A stretch of 64,000 nt of DNA from Eublepharis macularius (lineage: Eukaryota > Chordata > Lepidosauria > Squamata > Eublepharidae). Below, in pieces: positions 22,745 to 34,575 of this stretch. The notes beneath the pieces were generated by a model, which saw only the letters and a list, made by a program, of their open reading frames with translations, had not been told where the DNA came from and ran no database searches. Position numbers and translations under genes: made by a program. Location: positions 7,150,001 through 7,214,000 of the forward strand of contig NC_072801.1 in NCBI RefSeq assembly GCF_028583425.1, read 5' to 3'. Positions within the stretch are counted from its first letter, which is position 1; every line of letters begins with the position of its first letter.

Positions 22745-23145
22745 TCTGGGCTCTGAGAAGGAGCAGGAAAGGGAGCTGCTAGAGTGGTGAGTCTTTTTCT
22801 GTTGCCTGCCTCAACTGCTGGGGGAATTTGCTGAGGTTACTGTGTGGGAGGACAGTGTTTGGGGCTGGGTGAGTGTGCAGAGCCTGCTGTAAAGGGGTGC
22901 CAGGTGGAGTAAGTGTTTCTGTTTGTCTTTTTGGCCGGAGTTGGAGCTGATTGAACAGGGGGATTGCTGGAGAGTGCCTGTTTTGCCTGGGGCTAACTGC
23001 TGGCCCCACCCACTACTGAGGGAACCTTGATTGAATTAGGCTCCGCCTGACCAGAGGCACATCACAGCCATCTGGGTTCTGAGAAGGAGAAGGAAAGGGG
23101 CCTGCAGCTAGAAGAGTACTCTTGGAATATACTTGGAAGGCGCAG

Positions 23146-23984
23146 ATGTCGACAGAAGGCCCCTTTTCAGTCACCTGCATGGAGCGTGCCATGTTTGTTT
23201 TCCTCCCGGAAGAGAAGACGGACTTCACTTGTCAGAACTGTAAGCTGGTCAGGCTTTTGGAGGAGAAGATTCAGAGCCTGGAGGAGAGGATCACCACCCT
23301 TCAGGAAATCAAGGAAGGGGGACGTTTTATTGAGAAGAGCCTGGGGGCTCTGCACAAGCATGAAGAAATAAGTCCAAGAGAAGAAGGAAGAGTCGATCTC
23401 CCTTCTGCGCCTTCTCTCAGTTCTGCAGTACAAACTGGAAGATGTGGACTAAGGCGATGCTCTGGTCCACTGGAGCTCAAGAATCGTTTTGACGTGCTTG
23501 AGATGGTGACAGAGATGAGAGTGGAAGGAGAACCACAAAAACCTGGAGGAGGGAGTGAAGAGAGTATGGGGCCACACGGAAGTGGAAGAAAATGGAAGGT
23601 GGTGGTTGTCAGGGACTCTCTGCTCAGGGGTATGGAACGTCATGTGTCCAAGCCAGAATGAATGACACGGCCACAAATACCATTGCAAGAATTAAAGAGG
23701 AGTATGAAGAGCCAGGAAGGCAGCTGAAGACAGTGGGGGCACAGGTGGTATTCTCTTCTATTCTTCCTGTCAAAGGAAGAGGAATGCAAAGGGAGCAGAC
23801 CATACTCGAGGTGAATCGTTGGCTGAGGTGGTGGTGCCGGCAGGAGCGCTTTGGGTTCTGGGACCATGGGATAAGTTTCCTTAGAGAAGGCCTTCTAGCA
23901 CATGATGGGCTTCCCCTCTCAAGGTCAGGGAAGAAAATGTTTGGAAAGAACCTGAAGAGCTTCATCAGGAGAGCTTTAAATTGA
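23146..23984 (+). pseudogene. CR1 ORF1 (zinc-motif, coiled coil, SGNH esterase), broken
   Basis: The first frame opens at 23146 and reads a CQNCKLV zinc-type motif followed by a leucine/glutamate-rich coiled coil (LLEEKIQSLEERITTLQ). After a short variable region it reaches KVVVVRDSLL, corresponding to the GDS-like first block of the SGNH esterase known in CR1 ORF1, with R in place of G. A frameshift and stop near 23660 move the rest to another frame (VVFSSILPV, NRWLRRWC-like). That frame ends AHDGLPLSRSGK...RRALN at 23984. In the last block the expected catalytic histidine of DGxH is P. Role in the family: RNA-binding and esterase ORF1 protein needed for retrotransposition. Confidence 0.82.
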
Positions 23985-24084
23985 TGCCGCAAGGGGAAGG
24001 GGATGATCAACAAGGGGATTTCAATGAAGAAGTGATAACAGCGGGGACCCACCTGAGTAGGACAGATCAAACAAAGGTACAAGG

Positions 24085-26815
24085 CTACAGGTGCCTATAT
24101 ACCAATGCCTGAAGTATGGGTAATAAGGAGGAGGAGCTTGAGCTTCTCTTGCAAACAGAGGGATACGATATAGTAGGAATTACTGAGACTTGGTGGGATG
24201 ATTCCCATGACTGGAATGTGGTAGTGGATGGGTACAAGTTATTCAAGAAAAACTGGAAGGGTAGAAAAGGAGGTGGAGTGGTATTGTAAGTGAGGAGAGG
24301 GCTTGATTGTCAGGAAGTTCTGGTGAATGAGGTTGACAGCCCGATGGAAAGTATATGGGTGGAAATAAGGGGAGGAAGGACAAAGGGTATTCTTGTTGGA
24401 GTCTGCTACAGACCGCCTGACCAGGGAAAGGAAATGGATGCTGCCCTCCTTGAACAGATTGGTAGAGTATCCAGACATGAATCTTATAAATATGGGTGAC
24501 TTCAACTTCCTCGATGTGTGCTGGGAGGCAAGCTCAGCAAAGCGACAAGACTCATACAGCTTCCTGACCTGCCTGGCTGATAACTTCCTTTTTCAAATGG
24601 TGGAGGAAGCTACAAGAGGCTTCGCCATACTAGACTTAATATTAACTAACAGGGAAGAATTGGTAGATGGGGTGAAGGTGGTGAGGACCTTAGGGAGAAA
24701 TGACCATGTCCTCCTTGAATTCCAATGCCATGGGGGGCCAAGGAAGTTTGTAGCCAGACTCATAGGTTAGATTTTCGTTGGGCCGACTTCAATGAACTCA
24801 GAGGCTTGATGAGAGTCATTCCGTGGGGGAGGGTGCTGGAAGGGAAAGGAGCAAATGAAGGGTGGACTCTTCTCAAACATGAGCTTTTGCAAGCTCAAGC
24901 CCTCACTATTCCAGCAAGATGGAAACATGGTAAGGGCTCCAAGAAACCGATGTGGATGAACAGAAAGCTCCAGAATACGCTAAGGGAGAAAAAGGGAATG
25001 TTCAGGAAATGGGGAGAAGGACAGACCTGTAAAGAGGAATATGTGAGGGTTACTAGGTACGGCAGATCAGCCATCAGAGAAGCCAAAGCTCAGTATGATC
25101 TGGGTCTGGCCATGGGGGCTCGCTACAATAAGAAAAACTTCTACAGATACGTGAGAAGCAAACGTAAGGTAAAGGAGGAAATTGGACCGCTGTTGGGAGT
25201 GGAAGGAGAAACTCTGATGGAGGACAGAGTAAAAGCAGACAGGCTTAATGACTTTTTTGCCTCTTTTTTTCTCCCTGAAGACCTTGAGCCCATCTAAAGA
25301 TGGTAGTAAACACAACAGGACCCCTGGGAGGGGGGCTAGTTGGCATTGACAGAGAGATTGTGGAGAGGCACCTGGCTGCACTGGACGAATACAAATCCCC
25401 TGGGTGTTGTGCACCCAAGAGTGCTCAAAGAACTTTCTAGAGAACTTGCAGAGCCTCTGTCCATCATCTTCAAGGCCTCCTAGAGGACTGGGGATGTGCC
25501 ACAAGATTGGAGAAGAGCAAATGTTATTCCAATCTTTAAGAAAGGGAAGAAGGATGACCCTAGAAACTGCAAGCTGGTCAGTCTGACTTCTGTTGCTGGG
25601 AAGATATTAGAGCAGATTTTAAAGGGATCGATCTGTAAGCATCTGAAAGACCACTTAGTGATCCAGGGAAGTCAACATGGTTTTGTCCCCTACAGATCTT
25701 GTCAGACCAACCTGGTTTCCTTCTTTGATCAAGTGACGAGCTTACTGGATTGTGGGAACTCTGTTGACGTGATTTATCTGGATTTCAGTAAAGCTTTTGA
25801 TAAGGTTCCCCATGACATTCTAATGGGTAAACTGGAAAACTGCGAACTGGACTATAGGACAGTTTGGTGGATAGGGGTTAGAGGACTGCACCCAAAGAGT
25901 GGTGGTCTATGGCATTTCTTCAGATTGGAGGGAGATGTCCAGTGGGGTGCCACAGGGCTCGGTTTTGGGCCCAGTACTTTTCAATATTTTTATCAATGAT
26001 CTGGATAAAGGGGTAAATGGGCAACTCATTACATTTGCTGATGATACCAAATTGGGAGGAGTGGCAAACACCCAAGAAGATAGAGTTCAAATTCAACAAG
26101 ACCTGAATACTCTGGAGAAGCGGGCGGTTGTGAACAGGATCCAATTCAACATAGATAAGTGGACAGTATTACATCTGGGCCACAAAAATGTAAAGCACAA
26201 ATACAGGATGGGGGATACCCTTCTGGGTAGTAGTGTATGCGAAAGAGATCTTGGCGTAAGAGTGGACTTTAAACTAAAAAGAAGCAGTCAGTGTGATGTG
26301 GTGGAAACAAGGCAAACTCAGTCTCGGGTTGTATCAAAAGGGCCATTGCATCGAAATTGCAGGAGGTCATAGCCCCTCTCTATACTGCCTTGGTCAGGCC
26401 ACAGATGGAGTATTGTGTGCAGTTCTGAAGGCCTCACTACAAAAAGGATGTGGACAAAATTGAGAGGGTGCAGAAAAGAGCGACGAGGATGATCAGGGGT
26501 CTGGAGACTGAGTCTTATGAGGAAAGGCCTTGGAAATGTTTAGTTTGGAGAAGAGGAGATTGAGGGGGGTCATGATTGCTCTCTTTAAATATTTGAAAGG
26601 CTGTCATTTGGAGGAGGGCAGGGAGCTGTTTCCAGTTGGCAGCAGAGGATAGGACTTGAAGCAATGAGCTTTAATTACATGCAGAAAGGTACCGGCTGGA
26701 TATTAGGAAAAACTTTTTCACGGTCAGAGTAGTTCAAAAGTGGAATCAACTGCCTAGGGAGGTGGTGAGCTCCTCATTCCTGGGAATTTTCAAGAAGAGG
26801 CTGGATGAATCTTTG
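24085..26815 (+). pseudogene. CR1 ORF2 (endonuclease and reverse transcriptase), broken
   Basis: The endonuclease begins near 24090 (GNKEEELELLL, IVGITETWW) and includes a GDFNF-type metal-binding motif at about 24495 and NDHVLLEF near 24700. The reverse transcriptase follows (DWRRANVIPIFKKG, DFSKAFDKVPHD, SGVPQGSVLGPVLFNIF, then ITFADDTKLGG with the catalytic ADD near 26035). At least three stops or frame changes separate these pieces, for instance TGA in the endonuclease start region near 24108, TAA at 24288, and shifts near 24490, 24770, 25300 and 25900. Not functional. Confidence 0.88.
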
Positions 26816-26882
26816 TCAGGGACGCTTTAGGCTCATCCTGCATTGGGCAGGGGTTTGGACTAGAAGGTCTGTATGGCCCCGT

Positions 26883-26966
26883 CCATTCTCTCTGGCAATA
26901 CCAGGTAGGTGCTGGACCTCCCGCCTCCCGCTCGGGGGGTGGAGGGACCTGGCAACTCTAAACCCG
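26883..26966 (+). repeat. GGGTTGCCA-type repeat, right part
   Basis: Ends GGGACCTGGCAACTCTAAA, the inverted counterpart of the CTAGGGTTGCCA start at 22240. Similar right ends occur at 50712-50772. Confidence 0.45.
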
Positions 26967-27394
26967 GTTGCTTCATTTGATGAAACTACACAGCAGTGAA
27001 AGCATTAAGCCTCTGATTCCCACCATGAATCAGGGCATCTCATCTATACAGGCCCTAAGAATGGCATACTGAAGGAAAAGAGTCCTTGCTTGTACTTACA
27101 AAATGATTTGGTGGTCTTTAATATATTTATTTATTTAAGAACATAATGACAGCACTCAGGTTTGTTTGTTATCCAACAGTGCCTGCCAAGATACCTCTAG
27201 GTGCTCAGGGACAATCCCCAAATGTGACGCTTTTTCTATTTTGCTAGTCCAAAAGTATACTTTATATGAACACGGAGGTTTAATTTATTGTTGCTAATAG
27301 CTGTTGATACTTCTGTCCTCCATAATTTTTTGAAATCCTTCTACAGCCATCTAACTTACCCGCAAGCAGATAAATATTTCTTTCCCCCAAATCA

Positions 27395-27600
27395 TATAGA
27401 ATCATAGAGTTGGAAGGGGCCTTACAGACCATCTAGTCCAACCCCCTGCCCAGTGCAGGATCAGCCTAAAGCATCTCTGACAAGTATTCATCCAGCCTCT
27501 TCTTGAAAACTGCATATACACACCCTTTCTCCCCACAACTTTACTTAGCTCCCCCCAAACCTCCATCCTGCTGCTATGGTCTATTTTAAGACTGAAATGC
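27395..27600 (-). repeat. CR1 LINE 3' end fragment, minus strand
   Basis: Begins AATCATAGAGTTGGAAGGGGCC and contains CATCTAGTCCAACCCCCTGCCC, the inverted 3' end of CR1 including its tail-like AGAATCATAGAG sequence. About 0.2 kb, 5' truncated. Confidence 0.75.
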
Positions 27601-28539
27601 ACAGAGAAAGAAAAAAGACCTTCCCAGGTGCTCTTGAAGAACTTAAAATAGCTTCAGCCTTTCTGAAGATGTCATTAGTATTAAAACAGGACAGCTCATA
27701 TTTTCACAATGAACATGCCCTTCGCTTTTGGAAGGCATTCTAAACGAGGTTGACTTCTGAACAATTCCTGCCTGAATTGAGAAATGCAGATGAGCTCGGT
27801 TTGCAACCAGCATTATAACAAATAAAATCTGCACTTCAAAGACAGATCTGAGATTAGCTGAGACTAGATTGAGCTATTCGTGGATTCTTTCTAATATGGT
27901 GCTTTTTTTAAAAAAAGAATTTTTAAATAATTCAGCAGGATGAAGTTAGAAAAGTAGGGCCCTGCAGTTCAAGGTGCTCCGAAGGGAGATGTATGTGTCT
28001 GCAGGTAAGGCAGAGAAGGAATTCAACAGGGCTAGCATGGGGAGGTGATGAGAGTATTTGTACTAAAACTTCTAATTCTTCAGGTATGCAACTTTACATC
28101 ATCATTGGAAAGGCAGTGATAGAGATAATCGATCTTTCAGGTAATCACCCCTCACCTCAAATCCAGACATTCAAATCCTAGCAGAAGTATCTGTGGGTGT
28201 GCATGTAATGTGTGAACAAGACTTCTGATGCTTGAAAGGAGCAAATGTTCTTTGGTTTGCTTTTTTTTACAAAGTTGCTATTTTTGTCACCGATTCTAGA
28301 TTTTAGCTTTTTACAGATTCTTTTGTTTTGAGTTTGTACACTGGATAGGTTTCAACTTGCAATTTAAACTGTGTATGTCATTTATATGCATCATATGCGC
28401 ATAATGTATAAATCTGTTTTTCATCATCGTGCAAACAATGCCGGAAAAAATGTACTTTTTACCATGAAAATTTAGCACAATGAAATTTTTAAAAGAGCAC
28501 AGAAATAATCACATCTTAGATTCATACAAGGGCTATGTA
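27601..28539. other. No recognised gene
   Basis: AT-rich, no recognised gene, RNA gene or defined repeat. Confidence 0.35.
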
Positions 28540-29090
28540 TTTATTTATGTTATTGTTCTCACAGTTATTTATAGTACGCCTTTCTCACTGAGATTCAAAG
28601 CGGATTACATAGTGTGAGCTTAGTGCAGTCAGTTTCAAGGACATCTCTATAAACAATCTAATACAGAGTTGAAGAAATGCTGGAACAGAGCATAAGCAGT
28701 TCTAAGACTGTTACATTAAACAACATTAAGCAACATGGAACTACCCGGTAGGATCATCCAAAGCAAATAGTAGCACATAGTAGTAAAGTCTATGGCCCCT
28801 ATCCCTCTAGTGATATATCCTTCTAAGAACACTTGGTTAAAGTACAGTCCTCCTAGCTGAGTGAAAAAAGCTCTCTTGAATAATTCAATTTTGCATAATT
28901 TGCTGAATGTGGAAAGCCCTGTTCAGATGAGCAAAGCTGTCACGATGGAACACCGGGAGAGAGGAGGTCCCAGAGATATGCTGGACCAAGGCCATGAAGA
29001 GTTTTGTATGTGACAGCCAATACCTTAAATTGGGACCAATAACTGATAGGTAGCCAGTGGAGTGACCACAGAATGGGAGTAATATTCATT
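28540..29090 (-). mobile_element. L2 LINE copy B, 3' part (outer layer of nest)
   Basis: The complement ends with the L2 3' terminus (about GAATCTCAGTGAGAAAGGCG) as at 44553. The block AAGGCCATGAAGAGTTTTGTATG...GTAGCCAGTGGAGTGACCAC matches the region 45160-45230 of L2 copy A. At 29090 homology stops within a phrase that continues at about 36656 (GCTGCAGCATTCTGTACC), so the DIRS-type element is inserted here. Confidence 0.72.
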
Positions 29091-29548
29091 GCCCCCTCCC
29101 CCCCACAATCGGAATGAAGAGGCAGACATCAGAATTGGAGTATAAAGGGCTGTTTATTGAATAATGACAACATAACTTGCAACCATGGCAAGGGCCTAAC
29201 TAGAGGTACAGGTCAGGCCCTGGGGTCGTTCTTGGACCTCTGCCCTGACCTGTCTTGGCGAGCCACCCTCTGCCTCAGGTGTGAGCCATCCCTTGTATGG
29301 CTGTGCCCCGGCCTGGCCAGGCAATGTGGTTCCCCCTTAAAGTCCCTCCCCGGCTGCAAAGCCAGTGGAGGACTGACTTGTCCAGGGGTTTCCCACCCAG
29401 GTGTCTGTCCTCACCACTGCGCCGTGAGGCAGCCAGCTGCTCCTGACAGACCCCCATTCTCCACCAATGGGGATATGCCATGGGTGCTCACTGCCCCGCT
29501 GCTTTTCCCCCTACCACTAACCCGCCACCGCCAAGGCCAAGCCTCTGC

Positions 29549-30140
29549 TTAGGCCTTTGCACCCCACAGGTGACCTAAAGCCACCCTGAGCCCTTGCCGC
29601 AGGTCCTGCAAGAATATCTCGTTCCCCTTCACCAAAAGATGCACTCCATTCCCCTGGTAGAGGTCTGCAAATCTGGCCCTGATTTGTGGATGGGACAGGT
29701 AAATTCCCAACCCGCCCGCCAAGGCTTTAAAGAAGTCCCCGTTGGTCTTTCGCCTTGCCCTCTCTATTGCTGCAGGATCCAATGCTTCCTGCCAGATTCA
29801 GCATGGCAGCATTGCTGACCAGATTATCGGGACTTCAGGCCAGTGCTTGCCTCCCAGGTGCAAGTCTGCCTGCACCTGTAAGGAAAGGGCCTTACCCTTA
29901 ATGAAGCCCAGGTTGTTACTCCCCAGGTGCACAACCAGAATTTCGGGTGGTGGACCCCTCCATTCGAACAAAAGTGGCAGCAATCCTGTCCACTTTAGGC
30001 CTCTTCTGCCTTGCCATTCAATGGTGGCCCACTGGCTCAGGTCAAATTATGACCCGATCCGCGTCTTTTTTGCCTGGTGTGCTGCCCAGAAGACCTTGCT
30101 GTGGCCGCAGATGAGAATCCTCACCCTCTCCCAGTGGCAG
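29549..30140 (-). pseudogene. SGNH-hydrolase ORF of DIRS/Ngaro element, broken
   Basis: Reading on the minus strand from about 30110: RILICGHSKVFWAA (first block, H where the family has D or H before S), a stop, then EILVVHLGSNNLGF (the HLGxNDL block with N for D). The end is RFADLYQGNGVHLLVKGN. The final D-x-x-H pair is changed to N-x-x-H. Stops and frame changes lie between the blocks. SGNH hydrolase ORFs are known in Ngaro-like elements; their role in transposition is unclear. Confidence 0.7.
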
Positions 30141-30149
30141 GGGTCCCAT

Positions 30150-32460
30150 GATTAAAAGGGCGGATATAAGTCTGGTAGGTGGAGGAGTGCCACTGCCCAA
30201 CCCTCTGGATTGCAGATCCGAGGTATCCCATGGCTGCCACCATGGCTGCTGCCCCGATCCAGAAAGAATGGGTGCCAAATTAGATGTTAGCCTGGCCTAG
30301 CTTGGATAGCGTGCACTCTGTGATGGCCCAGAACTGGTACTTGGTCAGCGGTGCCCCACCCCTGTGTCGAAATAGAACCCCTTGATCATCCCTACATGCC
30401 TCGAAGTAGGTTCTAAGGGCGAGGACTGGGACAGGTCCATTTCTGTGCATGGGCCCAATACAACCTCCATCCCCTTCTGCTTTTGGTCAGTCTTAGAGCA
30501 ACGGATGGTTATAGCTAGGTGGTCCCCATTGAACCTAACATAACTGGCCTGCAGGGCCCTGTTTGACTCGTCCCTCTGGGACATGGTTACCAACTCACTG
30601 ACCCTGAGTGCCCAGAAGAATGCAGTCAGGGAAGCAGCATGGAAGAGACCCTCCTCATACTTGGAAGCACAGACAGAAGCCCACACTGACCTCAGAATCC
30701 TCAAGATATCTGGTGAGATGGGCTGTCTCTGATCCTTGGGTGCCTCCCGAGCCCACCCTTCTAGCATTTTCTGGATTCTAAAGATCCGGTGTTGTCCACC
30801 AGGCCCCTGGCCTTGCTTGCGAAGGCCAGTGCCAGCAGCTGGCCCAACATGTACTTGACTGCCAGCCCCTTACCTCGCTGCTGCTCAACTGGGATAGGCC
30901 ACAACTGGTGGAGACCTACCTGGCGCCTGAACCTTGTAAACTGCAAGACCGCCCTGTTGTAGGCCCTCTGGGTGCTGGGGGCGATTGCTGCCTGGATTAC
31001 CCTGCAGACCTCAGCCTGCCAATCTGCCAAATGTCCTGCGGCATCGGGTTGGCTGCAAATCGGCCTCAGGGGCAAGCTGATGAAACCGGTCCATCTGCAG
31101 GTGAGACAGAGCATCTTCCACTCCATTGCTCATGCCTGGGACATGTCTTGCTGTAAGCATGATATTAAGGTGCAGGTATCTCAGGGTAAATGCTCGGACC
31201 AGCCTCATCACCGTGGGTGATTTGGAAGATAGGGAGTTGACCATGTGGACCATTGTGAGGTTGTCACACCAAAAATGCACTGAATGGTTAGCTAGCTCCT
31301 TCCCCCATAGCTGGACAGCTACTAATAATGGGGAAAGCTTAAGAAAGGTAAGGTCTCAGCTGAGACCCTCTGCTAGCCAATCTGCTGGCCACTGGGCTGT
31401 GCACCAAAGGCCACAGACATAAACCCTGAATCCATTGGCCCCAGATGCATCAGAGGAGACTTGGAGCTCCCCTTCCAACAAGAAGTCCTCCCTCCAAAAG
31501 GAAACTCCATTATAGAAGCTTAAAAATTCTACCCATACCTGGAGGTCTTCCCTCGTCCCTGCAGTAATCCGCAGGTGGTGGTGTGGGCATCTAAAGTTGC
31601 CCATCGCATTGCAGAGGTGCCTCAGAAACGTGCTGCCAGGGGCCACCACCCTACTGGCAAAGTTAAGGTGGCCCACCAGCTGCTGAAGCTCCACCAGCAA
31701 CACCTTGTGACTGCCTCTCACGCTGGCTAATCTGGACCTGAAGTCCTTCAGCTTATCTACTGGCAGTCCAGATGTTTGGCAGACTGTGTCCAGCTCGGTT
31801 CCCAGGAAGGTCAGAACCTGAGATGGACCCTCTGTCTTGTGGGCCAGGGGAACTCCCAGCTCCTGGGTCCTCACCCAGGGTAACAAAACCCTCCAAGAGG
31901 CAGACACACTGCCCCAACCCCTGTGGCCCCATAAAAAGGAAGTAATCTAAATAGTGTGCCATGTCGAGACAGTGCTGCTGCCACTGCAGGACCCACTCTA
32001 GAAAGAAACTGAACCTCTTGGCTGCACATGAAATTGAGCAGCCCATAGGGAGCACCCTGTCCATGTAGAACTGGCCCTCAAATGCAAAACCCAGAAGTTC
32101 AAAGTTTTCAGGATGGACTGGCAAGAGGCGGAATGCTGATTTAATGTCGCATTTCACCATCTCTGCCCCCACCCCACACTTCCTCACAAGCCTGACTGCT
32201 TGGTCAAAGGAAGTATAACGGACGGTGCATAAGTGTTTTGGAATTCCATCATTTACGGACCCTCCCTTCAGGTAAGAGAGGTGATGAATGAGTAGGAATT
32301 CGCCGGCCATTTTCTTGGGTACTACCCCCAAAGGTGAGAGCCGCAGATTTGGGACTGGTGGGGAGGGAAAGGGGCCAAGCACTCTCCCCTCTGCACATTC
32401 CTTGTCAATTTTTGCCTCTCCATGCCAACCACCGAATGCAGGTTGGATGATATGAAGAGG
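30150..32460 (-). pseudogene. Reverse transcriptase-RNase H-tyrosine recombinase of DIRS/Ngaro element, broken
   Basis: The RT segment (about 32380-31900) includes VVPKK, VKCDIKSAFRLLPVHP and LPMGCSISC. Its active-site segment reads HYLDYFLFMG at about 31931-31960, where the family has LDDF, so a catalytic aspartate is lost. RNase H-like sequence follows (WCDNLTMVHMVNS, ARHVPGMSN) near 31280-31080. The recombinase has an N-terminal core-binding part (APSTQRAYNRAVLQF) and the first arginine box (FWALRVSELV). The H-x-x-R box reads HSFW with the arginine codon now TGG (30259-30261). The tyrosine segment is YQTYIRP, with the tyrosine codon at 30166-30168. Frames change several times; inactive. 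Confidence 0.82.
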
Positions 32461-33700
32461 GATCTGGGTCCCTGGAAGGGGATACAGAAACCCGACTTGA
32501 AACCTTGTAACAGAAACTGGGCCTCATCCTACCTGGGGTAGTGCTGCAGCAGGTCCTCAAGGACCCTCAGGTGTAATGGACTGGGGCCCTTTTCCAGCAG
32601 GTTGGTTGCCGGGAGGGGCCCCTGCCCATTTGCTGAGTGACTTCTGCCTCCTGCAGGCTGTGAATGGGTGGGAGCCTCGGCAGATGGGGCACTCTGCAGC
32701 TGCTCTAATCACCACTCCACTCAGGCCCCCTCATGGGATGTGTTGCCCCTACCACTACAACACTCGGTGTATGCTGTTATTTAACCCCCAGCCCACTCAG
32801 CCTCCCTGCACAGGGTGTGCTGTTCCAAACTACCATTCCAACTCACCATTGAGGGTGAGAGGAGTGGCTCACTCAAAGTCACCCAATGAGCTTGAGGCAG
32901 TAGTGGGATTCGAACTAGTATTGTGCTGCTTAGCAGTTGAACCCCTTAACCACTGTGCTACCACAGTGCTATGTATCTGGCAACAGGGTTGAAAAATCCC
33001 GGCTTAGAGTAATAGCTGGCAATAAGGGCACAAATCCCGGCTCAAAGGGACTCCCTCACCACTTGAAGCTGAGCCCCTTAAGAACCGGTAAACCGGGCAG
33101 GCTGGACTAAAGTAACCTGCCCCGCGCCACCCCCAGGTGGGGGGGATCCTATGAAGCCTTGAGGTGGAGGGGGATCCCACAAAGCCAGCCCAGGAGGCTC
33201 AAAGGCCCCTGGCCACTGAAGCTCTCTCCCCACGGGGCCTTCTCCCCCTCGGCAGGTGCCAAGACCCAGCAACAAGCCATGTGTCCTGAGCAACAGAAAA
33301 AGGGGGGCTAAGAGAACTCCCTCCCCAAGGAGACAGCTGCCGGGGGCCAAGTGTTGTATAGATGAGGCCTCTAGGTGGGACACAAACCCCTTCTTCTGAA
33401 CAACCCTCCCCACCCTCTGGAACCACTGGGGGGCCGTGCGCCCAACAAAGGAGGCCCCAGGTGGGGAAAAACAACCCCCCTTCCCAAGAAACCCCCCCAT
33501 GGGCACTATAAAGCCCGGCCACTAGGAAACAAAGCCCCCCTCCCCGCCAAGCAAACTGTTGCCCACAGAATGGGTGGGAGGAGCTGTGCTATGCTGCCAA
33601 GCCTCCGCTGAACGAGCCACGCTGTGCTGCCAAGCCTCTACCAAATGAACTCGAGCAGCCTCACTGCCACCGAGCCTCCACCGCAGTGAAGAGCTGCCAG
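32461..33700 (-). other. DIRS/Ngaro leader or gag-like region, unassigned
   Basis: GC-rich sequence upstream of the RT on the minus strand. Open frames exist but I see no domain I can name. It continues after the chromovirus at 36279-36655. A MIR-like SINE fragment lies at 32835-32970. Confidence 0.4.
32835..32970 (-). repeat. tRNA-derived SINE fragment, minus strand
   Basis: The complement begins GGTAGCACAGTGGTTAAGGGG and includes TTCGAATCCCACTACTGCCTC and CTCATTGGGTGACTTTGAG, a tRNA-like head with A and B boxes followed by a MIR-like body. Truncated. Confidence 0.6.
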
Positions 33701-34251
33701 TGTCAGACTATGGATGACAGGATATGGCAGAGAGATCCCTGGATCATTACAGCAAGACACAGGTCCTTGGTTAAATGACTTTTATTCAGGAATCAGATCT
33801 TTTCCATATGCACAGATCCATAAGTTTACTTAGAAGCAAGGATGCATCTGAGCAGTACAACTTCCTTGAAAGGAATAACAACTTGAGTAAAGTACAGATC
33901 TACATACTCAAGCATTTCCCTCCCTTCTAACCCACAAGTTTGAGCGGGAAGAAGTCTGGGAAACTTTTCTGGAGTTTATACATTGGCTAGACAAGACATA
34001 GAGAACTGTAACATTTCAGACACTACAAGGTCATTTTAGTGAGCTTCAAAGAAAGAGATTACCCACAGCTCTCCCAGCTGTGTTCTCAGGCTGTGAGAGG
34101 GAGAAACAAAAGTGATGCACAGAGTCTTTGCACTATGAAATCAAACAGTGATGTACGTAGCATTTGCAATATGAAATCAGACAGTAACACGCTATTAGCA
34201 TTCAGCATCCCCTAGAATGATGACATGGATGTAGGGGCTACAGACATGACA
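33701..34251 (-). repeat. Chromovirus 3' LTR
   Basis: 551 bp, TGTCAGACTA at one end and ATGACA at the other. It contains the inverted poly(A)-signal region TTTTATTCAGG. Aligns along its full length with 35731-36278. Confidence 0.88.
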
Positions 34252-34263
34252 TTCTGCCCCCTT
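34252..34263 (-). promoter_or_regulatory. Polypurine tract of chromovirus
   Basis: On the minus strand AAGGGGGCAGAA lies immediately upstream of the LTR start TGTCATG, the expected place for plus-strand priming. It fixes the element's direction. Confidence 0.75.
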
Positions 34264-34358
34264 AAAGATGGCACTTCTTCCTAAGGGCCCAGTTTGTCAG
34301 GATAGTGTCTATGGAAGTTTGAAATTAGCCTGGGTGCATTCATATGGGATTGCTCCAC

Positions 34359-34575
34359 CTATTCTCTGTACGATTCATCAAAGTCTTTCCACCTGACCAG
34401 GTAAAAGAGTTTGTTACGTTTAATTTTAGAGTCTAGGATTTCTTCCACTTCATAGTGAACATGTCCATCCACTAGTATTGGATGTGGGGGTCCCTTTTCA
34501 GGATGCCACTGATCTCGTGGGGGAGCCCTTTTTAGGAGGCTGAAGTGCACTGAATCCCACTGGTAAGTTCATCAT
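34359..34575 (-). pseudogene. Chromodomain-bearing integrase C-terminus of chromovirus
   Basis: The minus-strand frame begins in a VHFSLLK segment typical of the integrase C-terminus. It runs through a proline-rich linker (PPHPILVDG) into a chromodomain: YEVEEILDSK, then KLFYLVRWKDF with the aromatic and tryptophan positions kept, breaking off after ESYRE. Chromodomains in this group are thought to steer integration to particular chromatin. The rest of integrase is missing, joined directly to gag-like sequence near 34555-34575. Confidence 0.8.

Larger units (their letters stand above)
22745..26882 (+). mobile_element. CR1 LINE, near full length, decayed
   Basis: About 4.1 kb with 5' UTR, ORF1 and ORF2 in order and a CR1 3' end (GGGGTTTGGACTAGAAGGTC). 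The 5' UTR carries a partial duplication: the CATCTGGG...CTGAGAAGGAG block occurs at 22745 and again at 23069. Both ORFs contain frameshifts and stops, so the copy is inactive. It splits a GGGTTGCCA-type repeat, pieces of which flank it. Confidence 0.85.

Noticed and set aside
34359..34550. A host chromobox (CBX) gene
   Set aside because: The chromodomain follows an integrase-tail segment, lies between two LTRs and next to a polypurine tract; it belongs to the chromovirus.
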